Shown in pieces: positions 1 through 12,178 of a stretch of DNA of 64,000 bases. Location: positions 22,309,751-22,373,750 of the forward strand of contig CM025854.1 of the NCBI GenBank assembly GCA_003952965.2, read 5' to 3'. The stretch comes from Morella rubra (Eukaryota > Streptophyta > Magnoliopsida > Fagales > Myricaceae). The position numbers and the translations under genes are program-made. Under the pieces are notes generated by a model that was not told the DNA's origin, did not search any database, and saw only the letters and a list, made by a program, of their open reading frames with translations. Each line of letters starts with the position of its first letter. Position 1 is the first letter of the stretch.

Positions 1-3000
1 ATGGGAAACAGAGGGGGTGGAAACTTGTTGGGGCAATGGGTAGTTCGAGGGTGAAATATGGACAAAAATGCGTACTTGTGGGGGGTGAAAATATAGGAAA
101 ATTAACAAAGCCCACACGTTTTAGGCCCAATATTCAAAAACCACCAGGTTAAAAATAAATCCAAAGATGTCACGTTTTGTATCAGTTATTGCGTATTGAA
201 GGAACGGTAGCAGCAGATGATGAGTTCAAGGAGGACATTGTCAAGGAAGCCCACATGGCAAAATGGGAAGAACAACTTGGCAGACTGAAGCTTTCTTGAA
301 AGAACCTCCAAGGCAAAACGACGTGGCAGACTAAATCTTTAAAAGCTTCGTAGAAGGGCAAAGAACTTTAGGGGATTTTCAGATCGATGAACCAGGGGCT
401 TCCTCCAAGACTTCTCTATTAGTGTAGAGGAGATTGTCATGGTTGGCGTGGCAGATGGTGGTGCAAACCAGAGTGAAGCTTATGTGGTTTTTTGAGCACG
501 TGTCAGACGCAACGATTCGTTCATTTAATAGTAGTTGGATTGGTAGCTGCATCCGTTAGTCTCCGTAACAGAATTGGGCTCGACGTTAAGTTTTCGTACC
601 GAAACAAATAAACCAAGCGGCAATTTTTAGATTTTTTTTTAAAACTCAGTGAGGCTTTTGATTTGGCCTAAAACCTAGTGGGTTCTGAGTAATTTTTTCA
701 AAAATATGATCGTAGTTTAAACAGTGATTAAATGTAATTATTTTTTTTTTTTTTACATTGCAAACATAATGAACTCAAAATTTTTATTAAATAAAATAAC
801 TTTTCAAATGTTCTCTGCTCCATAATAATCATGTCTATTGTCGATTTTCAATAAGTATACTAAAATGAATTCACTCAAATAACATTTATCTTCATTTTTT
901 AGCAAACTTTCTACAACTTGCACAAATTCTACTTTTTTCTGCTTTATTTTATCACGCTACGTTTTCATTCACACATATAAATCTTATCAACTAATTATAA
1001 TCATTATAAAGCTTTGCTTTCGTTGTCTGAGAGTATTTTGTCTTTACCACATTCTAATTGTTTCTGTGCGAACTGATTTGTAGTGAATTAATGGATCAAA
1101 GCGAGTTCTCTAGTGTCATCCAGCACTACGTTAAACAAGACTAGCGACTGGGATAAATACGCAACTCTCCCCAATAGAAGCAACAAAGACAAACTAAGTA
1201 GAACACACTAAATGACAGGAAGTGGGAATGTTTGTGTGCTCAGTTTAACCAAAATTAAATTCAAGCTCCCACGTAACAATAAACCGACGATGTTTGATGA
1301 TTTTGTTGGCCTGTTATATTTTATTTCTACAAAATTTTACCCCCATCTCATGAAGGTTGAAAAATTAATGAACGGTATCTCCGGACTAAATGCAATAAGG
1401 CAGACATAAATAAATAAGCGCGAGTAAAAAAGACAATGCTTCGTAAAGAGATAACAACAGTATATGCAAAAGCCCACAGACTACCGTGTCGAGCCGGTTG
1501 ACGATTAGAATCAACACGAGGGGAACAATTGTTGAAATGACCGAGGGTAGGAGAATGAAATAGATAAGGAGAGAAGTATAGAAACCTTCCCCAACTGATT
1601 TTAACACTTCTACACTAGGTATGATAGTGTAATAGAATGCACTGTATATATTATAAGGTATGGAGAGAGTATCACGGCACTCGCTGAATGTGTACTATGT
1701 CACTCCAGATTTTTGACTATCATTGGTGGGATGTAATGAGTTGTAGTGTGCTGGTCTTAGTTGTTAGTTTATTATATGTCTGACTTTCGACAGTCTGAGT
1801 GTGGACTAATCTTGGGACATTAAGAATATGAGCTCTCTATAAGCAGACTCACGTTTACTGGACTCCATTCGATTTTGGTCTTCTTTTTTTTTTTTATCAC
1901 CACTCTTTTTCAAAACTTTATTTCATAATTGTACTTAGTTTGTATGGATATTCTGCATCTATTGAACTTATAAAAAATAAGAAAGAATGATCTATTTTAA
2001 TCAAAAAAAAAACATAAATATTGAGTATCAAAATAAATACTACTCTAAATATCATTTTTAAGAGACTAAAAGTAATTATATTATTTTCAATTTGGTGTTT
2101 CCTACCTAATATACAATTAAAGAGTAGGTTTAATCCCAATGAGCCATTGGTGCGGTAATTTTCTTATATTATATACTGAGAGTCATCATTGAACAGATTG
2201 GAGGATAAGAAGAAATTTACGATAGCATACTAGTATCTAACGCACGGGTGCTAATTATATTAGTCATATTGGACATTTCTTCTTCAGGATTTAAGGCATT
2301 TTTTGGGTAAAGTGCTGACACTACTATTGTAGCATAGTTAATGGCAAAGTTATGCTACAGACTTTGGCGTTTTCTCAACCTGGGTCTTCGTTATTTAAAC
2401 AGTAAGTATATGTCTGTTATTTAAATATGCGATCAGGATCATGCGAATTCGAAAAATAAACAAACGTCATAGTCATACTGTTTACAGTTTGGGAATTTTG
2501 GAGTTACCCGTGTACGTCCTCCATTATAACTTATGAAAAGGTATAGTCAACAGGATCTAGGTTTACATTTGGCTCCCAATCAATAGTTATCAAAATTTTA
2601 TCAATATCACACTCACGTGTTTTATGTATTAAACAAATTTTAAGGCTATTAAATTATAGTATATAGTACGAGGCCATACACAATCTATACTCAATTAAAT
2701 TCATCAGAGATGGTTAAGGCAAAACTGATACGTATATATATAGATACTTTAGCCATCTCACACTAGCAGTTTTCCGTTCACCAAGTATGCAAACTATATT
2801 ATCCATTTACGAATTTACTATTCGAGACATTTTGTTAATTTCCGATAGGACTAGCAGAAAACATATTAAAGCCTGACAATACTTTTTTACAATTTGATTA
2901 CCAAAAATTTAATTAGTTGAATATGTTGGATGGTGAAAGCAGAAGAGTTGAAGGTCCTATTATTTTTAATCAAATCTGTAGTCTATAAATATATTAATTG

Positions 3001-5411
3001 GGTTAAATGTAAAAGTGTTTGATTTTAATGGAGGTTTTTGTATAAATTATTATTTTGTTATTGCTCCATAAGATTATTAGTAACTTATGACACAATTACA
3101 ATAAAAGGACTGGTCTCACACATAGACACTCATAAAATGATACTAAATACACTAAATATGGAAAAAGATTTCAATCAATGGCAGGATACTAACACCTAAT
3201 AACTTATATCACAGAAATTGAAATATCGCCACAAGAGACGAGAAACAACACTCAATGTCGAAACACAATGGATAACATTAAAAAATACAGTAAAATAAAT
3301 GCGTATAGAGATATATGAGAATCAGTGTCATAATACTAAAAGCACCCATGTATCTTACGTCATGAACTACGGATAACACAATAACTAACGAGAACAATAA
3401 TAGTTTTCAGCAATAAAAAAAGGAATTAAACATTTAGCACAACTACATTCCAAAATTCTACTCTATTTAATAATAACAAATCTCGCAAGGTCAAAGTCAT
3501 TCATCTAAAAGATTATGAAACATACCGAATCACTTATATAATCGAGAAATAAATGGAATTTTCCATTAAATAGACAAAAACAAGGCTATCAAAGTACTGA
3601 TAAATATATAAAGGCTAACAGTTTATACGTCTGAATTGACACACGAAATTGTAATGATTTATTATGTTATTTTGTACAATTAAAAATGAAATAAACAGAA
3701 TAACACAATATATTTTATATTATTCTCACCTCATTAATGTAGTCCACTTATAATCAAATGTTGAATTACCTGTAGTCAATCATACACTATCACATGTTAT
3801 TGGAATGAGGAGAATGACAATAGACATCTAGATTTATTGATAGGTTTAATAAAGTTCACATTGATGATATGGAAAATAACAGAGAAATATTAAGTTTAAA
3901 AAAGAACACAACATTTCATTAATATATATATACGAACTAATAGCAAATGTAAAAGATAAAAAATTCTAAAAAAACAAAATTCATTTACCTTTTTGACCAC
4001 ACACCTAATAATTGAACTCTGAACTTTATATAAAATACTTTCGATTCGTTCTGCCATCCGCTATAATTTCGTTCTAGGTATGATCACGAACGTCAGAGGT
4101 TTCCGATTACTGCATTCTTCATTGAAGGTAGAAAAGAGCAGATGTTCAACACATATTCGCTGCGCGCATGATTAAGAGCTTCACTAAGTTCACTGAGAAT
4201 GAAGCTCATGAGAGCATCAATCACGATTGAGAAGGAATCAAGTTACTACTTTTCTACTGTTGTGCTTGTTATTTATACAGTAAACGTCAAATGTGGCAAC
4301 GTTTCGCTAGCATAGGGATTTGCAATACATTCTTCGAGCAATCGTCTCGAGCAATGCAGAGATTAGGGGATATACTGTATATAACTGAATTACCTTGTTG
4401 CACGCCGAAGTCCAAAAGAGCGCAACAACTGGCCTCTGTTCGACCATGTAACAAGTATATGTAAGAGGAGAGCTATCACACTGAATCAAGATACTTCTAT
4501 CCAATTCATTAACTATATGGATGGAGGTCTATCTAATGGTCATGACATAGCTCCTTCTAAAATATAACAATTGACTAACCTCTTCGTTTACCATACATGC
4601 TTCCCTCACCTAGGATCTCTGTACCGAGATGTTTTCGCAACGTGAAATGGAAACCACTAGCTTCACTAGGATTGGTACCGTATGGGAAGCAGAAATATAA
4701 GAGAAAATATAAGGTCAGAGGTGAACGGGGGGGAGAGACGAGGAGGAGGTGTCCAGACATCTCCTGATAAACTAAGTGAAAGGCTCTAGCTCTCATAAAT
4801 TGTCACTCTCTACTAATCAAATAGAAGTCCATTGTCTTCGCACCTACAACCTCCTCCTCAGCTTGCTCCCAACTTGTTTTTTATGAGCACATCGCAAAAA
4901 CGCCAGCAATCGACTCCAGACTTGCTTGAGATTTGGGGGGAGGCACAGCTCGCATGCTGGCAATCCCTCTGACAAGACAGGAAAATCCACATCAAACGTC
5001 ATAAACTACGTCAACCTCCCAGGTACCTCCCTTTTTTCTATCAAATTCTATCTTTCACCACCTCACATCTTTTCCAACTTTCGGCCCAATCACTTCTCTT
5101 TTATTCTGGTTCAACTTCAATTGCTAATCCTTCATCGATCCATTATCCACACACCTTTAATCTATCCTCACTTCACGTAAACAATGTACGCTCAATTACT
5201 CTAGAGAATGTTGTGATAATCAGGTAGGCCAAATGTCGTCCGTAGCACACCTAATATCGGCTTTTGCTAGAAAGAGTCAATTACGATAGAAGGATAAGTC
5301 CATCTTAAGCCGTGGACATTATAAAAAACTTCAGAAGTTTAAAAATGCTACAGCCACTTAGCCCAATCCTCTTTAGTTGGAGGCCCCAACCCCTTCTTCC
5401 CATGCCCGTCA
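1..5411. other. AT-rich intergenic DNA, no gene recognised
   Basis: No reading frame here resembles a known protein and none chains into plausible exons. Positions 30-120 carry G-rich text ending in repeats of 'ggggtgaaaat', similar in style to the MITE-like repeat at 8.07-8.37 kb. Positions 180-300 contain a short open stretch starting after 'cagttattgcgtattg' that I cannot assign. Positions 2160-4230 are very AT-rich. Confidence 0.5.
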
Positions 5412-6685
5412 TCAGTTAAGAAATCCAAAAAAACCCAACCTTTCATCGAAAGCCAACATATCATTAAAAACATCTTCATACTTCATTGCAGACTCTAATA
5501 TAATATACGTCGAATTCCATCTCGTAGGTACATCAAGTTGCAAAAATCCATCGGTAGGAAGCGACCTCTTCCTCACACAACTTCTAAAATAATCCAACCG
5601 TTGAGGGGATGACTTAACATACTTCACACAATTTCTAACCCTAACCACCGAATCATCCCATTCTTTCAAACCGTCTTGCACAATCAAGTTTAAGATATGT
5701 GCACAACATCTCATGTGAATAAATTCATGCCCACAAACAACAACCCCCACCCTACCACCAGCAAGTGCCACTTGTCTCCTTTTAAAATGATCTATTGCAA
5801 CATTATTAGATGATGCATTATCCACTGTGATTGCAAGAACCTTATCAATCCCCCACTCATGCCCACATTCTTCCAATTCTGTCGCAATTGTAATCCCTCT
5901 GTGATCCGTGACTCTACGAAATCCAAGAATCCTTTTGTGCAACACAAAATTCGAATCAATAAAATGGCCAGTCACAGACATATAGTTCATATTCTGAATC
6001 GAAGTCCACGTGTCTGTTGTATAACAAATCCTAGGTCGCGTTCCTAAAATGATATTCCTTAACTTATTCTTCTCATCAAGATAAAGACCCATACAATCTT
6101 CATCACTGTGTATCGAGAGGGCATCCTAAATCGGGGCTCAAGTTCATGAATCATATCTTTGAACCCATCCTTGCTCACCACCCTAAATGGCAACTCATCG
6201 ACGATTATGAATCGAGCGATGACCCTCCTAACCGTTTTCTCATTATACGTATCTATCTTCATCTCCCCCACGACATCCCCCTTCGCCAGTTTTGAAGAAG
6301 CATCGTGAGTGAACTTCGATTGAGAGAAGTCCAACTTACTTTGCTTCTGTTGATATGCTAAACAACCCTTCAAGTGAGACCTCATACCGGAGGTCCCTTG
6401 ACGGGTGTGGTGAACCCCAACCGGGTGATTACAATAATTACATTTTGCCATTGGTTTCTCTGGATCAGTTATTTTTTCAATCCTTGTGAAGTGATCCCAC
6501 ATGGGAGAGGGTTGAGAAATCTTCCTCCTCTTTGGGAGAGGTGGTGCTGACACATCAACACTATCCCCCCCAAATTGAGGAGCCAGCTCCTCACCAATAA
6601 TAGGGGAGGAAGCATCGACTCCTACTTGGAGACGTGGTGTCGGTGAGTCAACCGAAGGAGTAGAAGAAGAAGTAAAGGGATCCAT
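5412..6685 (-). pseudogene. hAT-family transposase (BED finger, RICESLEEPER-like), frameshifted and C-terminally truncated
   Basis: Two overlapping minus-strand frames (6685-6059 and 6092-5412) together resemble plant hAT/RICESLEEPER-type transposases. The N-terminal part has a BED zinc finger near residues 80-106 (CNYCNH spacing, then H and C). The second part has the hAT RNase-H-like core: 'TDTWTS' with the first catalytic Asp, 'TVDNASSNN' with the second, and the CxxH motif in 'CCAHILNL'. Near 6090 one base is missing where relatives read K-D-C-M-G-L-Y, so the frame shifts. The protein stops at 5412, before the third catalytic acidic residue and the C-terminal hAT dimerisation domain. Transposition activity is therefore not expected. 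The Met at 6685 gives the natural N-terminus. It lies inside the element whose 5' end is at 8065. Confidence 0.85.
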
Positions 6686-7401
6686 CTGAGAAAAAAAAGT
6701 TTTGAAAAAAAAATCTATTAAATACCCATACTCTAATAAAAGATGCTAAAAAGTCCATACATATTACATACCAAATCAATAATACTAAAGAGACATCATA
6801 CAATATTACCAAGGTCAATATACAATCTCCAATGGTTTAACTTCCTAATTAGTCAATTTAAAGTTCTCTCATACATACATTGCTTCAGTAACAGTAAAGC
6901 ATTGCAGAAAACATACAGTGGAAAGATAATCTCCTAACAATTTACAAATAACTAACAATTTACAAACAACTAACAATGTACAGCAACTAACAATTTCACA
7001 ACCTAGGTCCTAACATCTACAGTAAACAAACAACTAACAATTTACAAACAACTAACAATTAATAACCAAATCCTCTAATCATTCAAGCCCATCCTCCTCA
7101 GTTTCACAACCTAGGTCCTAATATACATTCAAAAATTTTAAATTAACTAATGAACTACTAAATAAGTGAAAAATTAGTGAATTTACCTCAATGACAGTGC
7201 ACTAACCAGTAACCACACGGCACAACTTTTGTAATAACCTGCAAAGAATTTTTTTTCGTATTAACAGATAATAAAAAGAAGAAATGGTTATTGAACAACT
7301 GATAAATTATAATGAATAATGATACGAAAATGAAATTGAACAAAAAAAAATATGAAGCAATGAATCTGTGAGTGAGTCTGTGAGTGAGTAGTGTGATCCG
7401 T

Positions 7402-7438
7402 GAGAGAGATAGAGAGAGAGAAAGAGAGAGAGAGAGAG
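7402..7438. repeat. GA microsatellite
   Basis: Nearly uninterrupted (GA)n run with one AAAG interruption, in the leader of the hAT element. Further GA-rich sequence follows to about 7710. Confidence 0.9.
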
Positions 7439-7755
7439 TTGATGAGTGTGATCCGAGGTCGGCGGCCTTCAAACACGAAGCCGAGTGGAGACGGCGGCGA
7501 CCCGAGAGAGAGAGTTGAGTGAGACTGTGAGTCTATGAGAGAGAGCTTAAGAGTCAGAGAGACAGAGAGATAGTGCTTCAGAGTTTCGTCAGCCGTGAGA
7601 GGGGAAGGGAGGTCGGAGGGCCGGGAGCGGAGGAGAAACGAGAGACGAAGAGACTAGAGAGTAGAGAGGCAGATCTGAGACTGAGAGGAGAGAAATGGAG
7701 GAGGGACTCGGGGTCGGGGAGCGTGGCTGCGTGGGTTTTGAAAACTCTAAACCAA

Positions 7756-7872
7756 AACGTGCGTTTTGGTCTAGTCCAAAACGCACAGCTTTGGTCTAGA
7801 GTAAAACGCACGTTTTGGACTAGGCCAAAACGCACAGTTTTGGCCAAGTCCAAAGCTGTGCGTTTTGCATTT
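7756..7872. repeat. hAT subterminal repeat cluster (CAAAACGCAC units in both orientations)
   Basis: Within about 120 bases the 11-base unit CCAAAACGCAC or its complement GTGCGTTTTGG occurs at least five times, head-to-head and tail-to-tail, separated by 'tctagtc/gactagg' spacers. Subterminal motif clusters are where hAT transposases bind (for example the AAACGG repeats of maize Ac), so this is probably the transposase-binding region. A second cluster of GGTACCGG-type motifs follows at 7904-8047, just inside the terminal inverted repeat. Confidence 0.7.
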
Positions 7873-8035
7873 TCTTTTTAAAAATAAAAAATAAAAAAAT
7901 CGGCACCGGCATTCCGCACAGTACCGGCTGAATTACCGGTACCGGCTCCGGTACTGGTATTTCCTAAATACTTGTACCGGTTCTGGCCGGTATACGGTGG
8001 CTGGAGCTCGGAACCTGTGCCGGTACCGAAATTCC

Positions 8036-8065
8036 GGATACCGGCGGATTAAAATCCCACCCCTA
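8036..8065 (-). repeat. hAT 5' terminal inverted repeat and adjoining target site
   Basis: On the minus strand the terminus begins taggggtggg. Positions 8066-8073 (attgcacc) are the presumed 8-bp target duplication, lying at the exact point where the host MITE-like repeat is interrupted. Confidence 0.65.
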
Positions 8066-8366
8066 ATTGCACCCTCAAACTACCAATGTTATACACTTTG
8101 CACCCTAAACTACTCACTTTGACACATTACACCCTCCAACTACTAATATTAAACACTTTGCACCCTCCATTTGACAATAATACCCTTGAAAATTAATGAA
8201 TTGACAACAATATCTAAGGGCATTATCGTCATTTTAGTCTAAAATTTTGATAAAGGGTGTAAAGTGTTAAAATTGGTAGTTAGAGGGTGCAATGTGTTAA
8301 AATTGGTATTTTAGGGTGCAAAGTGTAAAATCTATGGTAGTTCGTGGGTGAAAAATGTATTTTCCC
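8066..8366. mobile_element. MITE-like repeat, interrupted by the hAT element
   Basis: The segment has repeated 'cactttgcaccctaaac' units in direct orientation at 8086-8170 and their reverse complement at 8255-8335 ('agggtgcaaagtgt'), giving a fold-back structure. The outer right arm ends in 'gtattttcccctta'. The left outer arm is missing because the hAT element begins at 8065. No protein is encoded. The family is not named here. Confidence 0.55.
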
Positions 8367-10127
8367 CTTAAAGATGAAAATCTCAACTCCAAATCAGCCA
8401 CGTGCTTTCCCGTCGGCGGATCTCTGAAATCCTTTTTACTCTGGCTACCACTAAGTTTAGCGACACATATACACAATTCGTCGACGCGAGTGGTGGTTGT
8501 CAAATTGAATTTGGCCAGTCACCATTTCCTACCATCTAGTTCGTCAAGAGCACTCGTAAAACTAGCGGTGAAGGTCGTCGCCTTTGTCTTTCTGGCTAGA
8601 AATTAAGACCGATGAGTTCATGTCTGTTGGTGAAGGTCTCCTGCCGACGTAGTTGGGTTCTGGGTTCGTCACCATCAGGTGTGAGTCTTTGTTCTCTGTT
8701 GCCCATCTTTCCTCCAAAATTGTTACACTTTGTTGAGTATATTTACTTCTCAATTGTTCTTTGAAGTGTGGGAATTGAGAATGCTAGTTGTGAGAAGTAA
8801 TGAGTACTGGTGTTTGTGATTTTTCTACAAAGATGGAATATAGGAGAGAGGTTGGAATTACTTATGTTTATAAAGTGTTTGTGATATTTACATAGAGAGG
8901 GAACATGAGAGAGAGGCTGGATAACTTATCGATTTTCTTTATGCATATAATTTGCTTCTTTCAGGAGGTATAGAGTTTGGTTTTACTGTTCATGTTTTCT
9001 TTCTTTTCTCTTTCTTTTCCTATCCCTTGGGACACCCGATTCGTGGTGATGACATATTTGATCTTCCTAAGAGTATTTCTTTTCATTTTAGTTCTTGACA
9101 AATTTCTCTTGCCTCATTTTCTGAGTAGTTATGTTTATTTATTTCTGCAGCCACATTCTGCAGATAATTGGGCTTCAGCGAGAGAATTAAAAGACGTGTA
9201 AATTAACAGATTATATATCGAATCTTGTACCGGTGGAAAAACAGAGGATTTTATGGCTGCAACCAAAGTGTTCCTTGTTCTTATCAGCCTCTTCAACCAG
9301 TTAAAGCATGGTTAAATTGTTTTCTGCAATACTCTGAATATTCCTGTAGTACTGAAATCTGAATGTGTCTATTTTTATCGGATGCACTTTTTCAAGTTGC
9401 ATGTAAAGAAATATTTTACAGAGACTTCCCTAACTTTCCAAGTGCACATTGGCCGTCAACTAGTGTCTTGAAAACAACTATAGCCAGCAATGCTTTTATT
9501 ACTGTTTTTGTCCTTTGCTCACCATCTAAACTAGAGCCAACTATTTTGATGCCATATTAAAAAAAAAAAAACCTATAGGAATCATCATGATTGCGAGAAC
9601 CAGATGTCTGACCTCTCATATTTTCTCATAGGCCTTCAGCTGTTATCCTTGTAGTATACAACTTGTTGGTATTCACTTGTTTGACTGTTTAGAAATGAAA
9701 CTTCACCTCTTTGAATATTGTCGAATTCAATCATCTAAGCCTGCTGTTCACTTGAATGTTGACTGCGCTGCCCTTGCTACTGTTGTGGTTGGTAGGCAAG
9801 TTCCCATCGTCCATTTGCTGCTCCAATTGAGTCTCTTACATCTCGAAATTTGTTATTAGAATAATGATACTATGTTACATATTGAGACGAGTTTGTGAGG
9901 GGTTTCTTCTTTTGAAATTAATTTCCCTACTCTTTCTGAATTGATAGCTTCTAGGAAGTCTACCTGAGAAGTGAGATATGATTGTATCATACAGTAACTA
10001 AACAATCCAATACAGTAATTAAACAATACTCCCAACATCATTAAACAATTACGCATGGTTTTCCTTGTCTATTTTCTAATTCTTCCCCTGCATAAGCATT
10101 TATTTTAATTCTTGTTGAATTTGTCAG
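8367..10127. other. Upstream part of the Yae1-like locus; exons not resolved
   Basis: This stretch precedes the recognised Yae1 exons and should contain their missing N-terminal exons. One candidate is 9151-9189, after a pyrimidine tract and 'ttctgcag'. It reads ...DNWASARELKD and could join in phase to the exon at 10128 through a weak donor (GTGTAA). I do not consider it proven. The rest shows no recognisable coding sequence. A short A-run lies at about 9559. Confidence 0.3.
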
Positions 10128-10696
10128 CATGGCTATCAGGAAGGCATCTTTGATGGGAAAGAAACTTCTACACAAGAAGGATTTAATATTGGCTTTATGC
10201 AATCAATTTTGGTTGGGTACAACTGGAGTGTTGTAAGAGGTGTTACTAGGTAAAACCACAGGAAAGGGAGGGGTGGGGAAAGCTAAATTTTACTTTTGTC
10301 CACATTGCAGAAAATTATTGAACTACTTGAGATTGCTGCTGACTTAATAACTTTCCTTTTCTTTTTTGGATCTGCAACCAAATATACAGTGCATTGGCAT
10401 CCTTTCCAGAGGGGTTGAAAGAAAGGTTAATTGAAACACAAGAAAGAAATTTCATGAGGAGCTTGTATGAAGCTGTTCATTCACTTTCAGCAGCGGATGT
10501 CCTTAGGTTGTTTAATGATGATATCCTGGCAAAGGAAGGTCAGGAACAAAGTGAAGATGCTGAGGCCAGTTCTCATGTAGCATGCTTGCAAGAGCAAAGT
10601 TCAGGCTCTAGTCATCTAGAAAATTACTTTGGAGAGCTCCAATCACTTCTTTCAAAATCTCCTGTGCTCAATGTACATTTTCCTGGAGACATGTAG
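10128..10696 (+). CDS. Yae1-family protein (Essential protein Yae1 N-terminal domain), C-terminal exons
   Basis: Two exons, 10128-10249 and 10390-10696, join in phase across an intron with GT (10250) and AG (10388-10389). The first encodes the deca-GX3-like motif of the Yae1 domain: GYQEG, DGKE, QEGFNIG, VGYNW and RG at the family's regular glycine spacing. The second encodes the plant-conserved SALASFPEGLKERLIE and LYEAVHSLSAADVLRLFNDD segments and ends at TAG 10694-10696. In yeast, Yae1 with Lto1 is an adaptor that brings the Fe-S protein Rli1 (ABCE1) to the cytosolic iron-sulfur targeting machinery; that role is inferred for the plant family. The acceptor at 10126-10127 opens the first exon mid-protein, so the N-terminus lies upstream and is unresolved. 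It could be a working gene or a 5'-truncated copy. Confidence 0.75.
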
Positions 10697-12011
10697 ATGA
10701 TATTGTACGCCTTGAACGGCAGATATAAGTCTTTTTTCTTCTTCTTTTTTTCATGGTGAAATGTCATTCATAACAATTACAAACTGCGAGGAGGATCCTC
10801 TACAATCTGACTGTTAGGAATTACATGAACGTCTGCATAACCTTGATTACATTGTTCACACTCCAGTTAGCCACATTGTGAGTGACTTTGTGTAGAATTA
10901 AATTGAGTTCTTTCTTTTCATTTAAGTAATTATTGTAGAAAAGAAAGAACTCATTTTTGCAACATTATTGTAGAATTTGTTTTATTGAAGAAATCTGATC
11001 AATTTAAATCGTTATATATACATGGTGGTCATATTGGATGTTCAAGCAATTACAGAGTATTGATGTGCCCATGAGTAAGACTCTTGAAGATGAGTCAAGG
11101 GTTGTATGAATGGAAACATGGAGATGAGAAAAGCATTTGGTCAGAATAAACTTGACCGATAATCATTAGTACATAATATTACAAAAGTCACTAATCACTC
11201 AAGTCTTGAGGAAGTACCTCTTTCTTAACTGTAATATAATCTAATTCATGATAAGTAATCAACTCCGTTTTAGTAAACAATAACATATGTTACAACAAAA
11301 GGAATCGCCATCTTTATAAGGTTTTATCACTATGAAATTTAGCCCTTCATCAGGGCCTACAGAGCATCTCCACTCTCAAAAAATAAGCTACCAAGTTAAT
11401 TAAACTTAATAACTGTTGTCCCATGCTCCTACGATTATTCCCTCGCCATCTAAAATAAACATTGGCATGAAAAAAAAAATTTATCTCACACATTTACCCA
11501 AAGGAAAAACTCTCACATATGTAAATATTTTGTAGTTCCTTCTCCAAGTGCTTGACGTAGTCAAAATTGGACATTACAATGAGATTTAAAACAAAACATA
11601 CATACTCAATATAGGATCATTGTTGAATGATTGGCACACAAAAATTATTTATATTTATAGACATTAACTTTGAATGATTGCTCTGAATGATTGGTGCACG
11701 AAAATTATTTTAAAGCCTTTGTCACTAATAAATTTGTTTAAAGCCTCTGTTATACCAAAAGATAAACTTGACCCTGCAAAAAGGATTTATTTTGGCATTG
11801 GGCGGGAAGGGCTAAAAACCAAATATCGCTTTACGTTTGAGGCTTCTGGACACTCAAATAGCGTTGCTTAATTGATTCGGCTCAGTCAAAAGCTCAGTTT
11901 TTTTTTTCTACGTCAGTCAAAAGCTCGGTTATTTGAAGCAAAATCCACCAATGGAGAGAAGCGACGGCAGCCATCATCTCCATTCGCAAGCTAACGCTCC
12001 GATGTTTACAG
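10697..12011. other. No gene recognised; downstream of Yae1-like exons
   Basis: AT-rich sequence with no convincing exon. 'aagaaagaactcattttt' at 10931 and 'ttctttcttttcatttaa' at 10909 form a small inverted repeat. A start codon at 11952 opens a 51-codon frame overlapping the SBP fragment in another frame; I treat it as chance. Confidence 0.4.
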
Positions 12012-12178
12012 GAAAATTCTTGCTCCAAGCTCTCAAGAAATGGGGGAAAGGGGAAAAAGCTTATCCTGCAATAGGTTTCATTTGCTGGCTGAATTTGACG
12101 ATGTGAAGTGAAGTTGTCATAAATGCCTAGCTGGGCATAATGAACGTCGAAGGAAACCTCAACAGGATACCCTTTCTG
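12012..12178 (+). pseudogene. SBP-box (SQUAMOSA promoter-binding-like) exon remnant with in-frame stop
   Basis: After an acceptor-like 'gtttacag', the frame reads ...SCNRFHLLAEFDDVK, then TGA at 12109-12111, then SCHKCLAGHNERRRKPQ, and ends at a good donor (GGTAAGC, 12179). This matches the second half of the SBP DNA-binding domain, normally CSRFHxLxEFDExKRSCRRRLAGHNERRRK, including the second zinc-site residues and the basic nuclear-localisation stretch. The stop sits where an Arg codon is expected in KRSC, consistent with CGA or AGA changed to TGA. The upstream half of the zinc-binding domain is not recognisable. SBP proteins are plant transcription factors binding GTAC cores. This piece is an isolated relic unless flanking exons are found. 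Confidence 0.75.

Larger units (their letters stand above)
5412..8065 (-). mobile_element. Partial hAT DNA transposon; 5' end intact, 3' end not found
   Basis: The transposase remnant is preceded on the minus strand by a GA-rich leader and a complex subterminal region. The outer end at 8065 reads inward as 'taggggtgggattttaat', a typical plant hAT terminal inverted repeat. The next eight bases (8066-8073, attgcacc) would be one copy of the target duplication. No matching inverted terminus or second attgcacc was found below 5412, so the 3' part was probably deleted or rearranged. The lower boundary given is the end of recognisable transposase, not a true end. Confidence 0.7.

Noticed and set aside
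180..300. Possible retroelement coding scrap
   Set aside because: Short open stretch without a diagnostic motif.
11952..12107. ATG-led frame overlapping the SBP remnant
   Set aside because: The SBP similarity is in a different frame and this one matches nothing.
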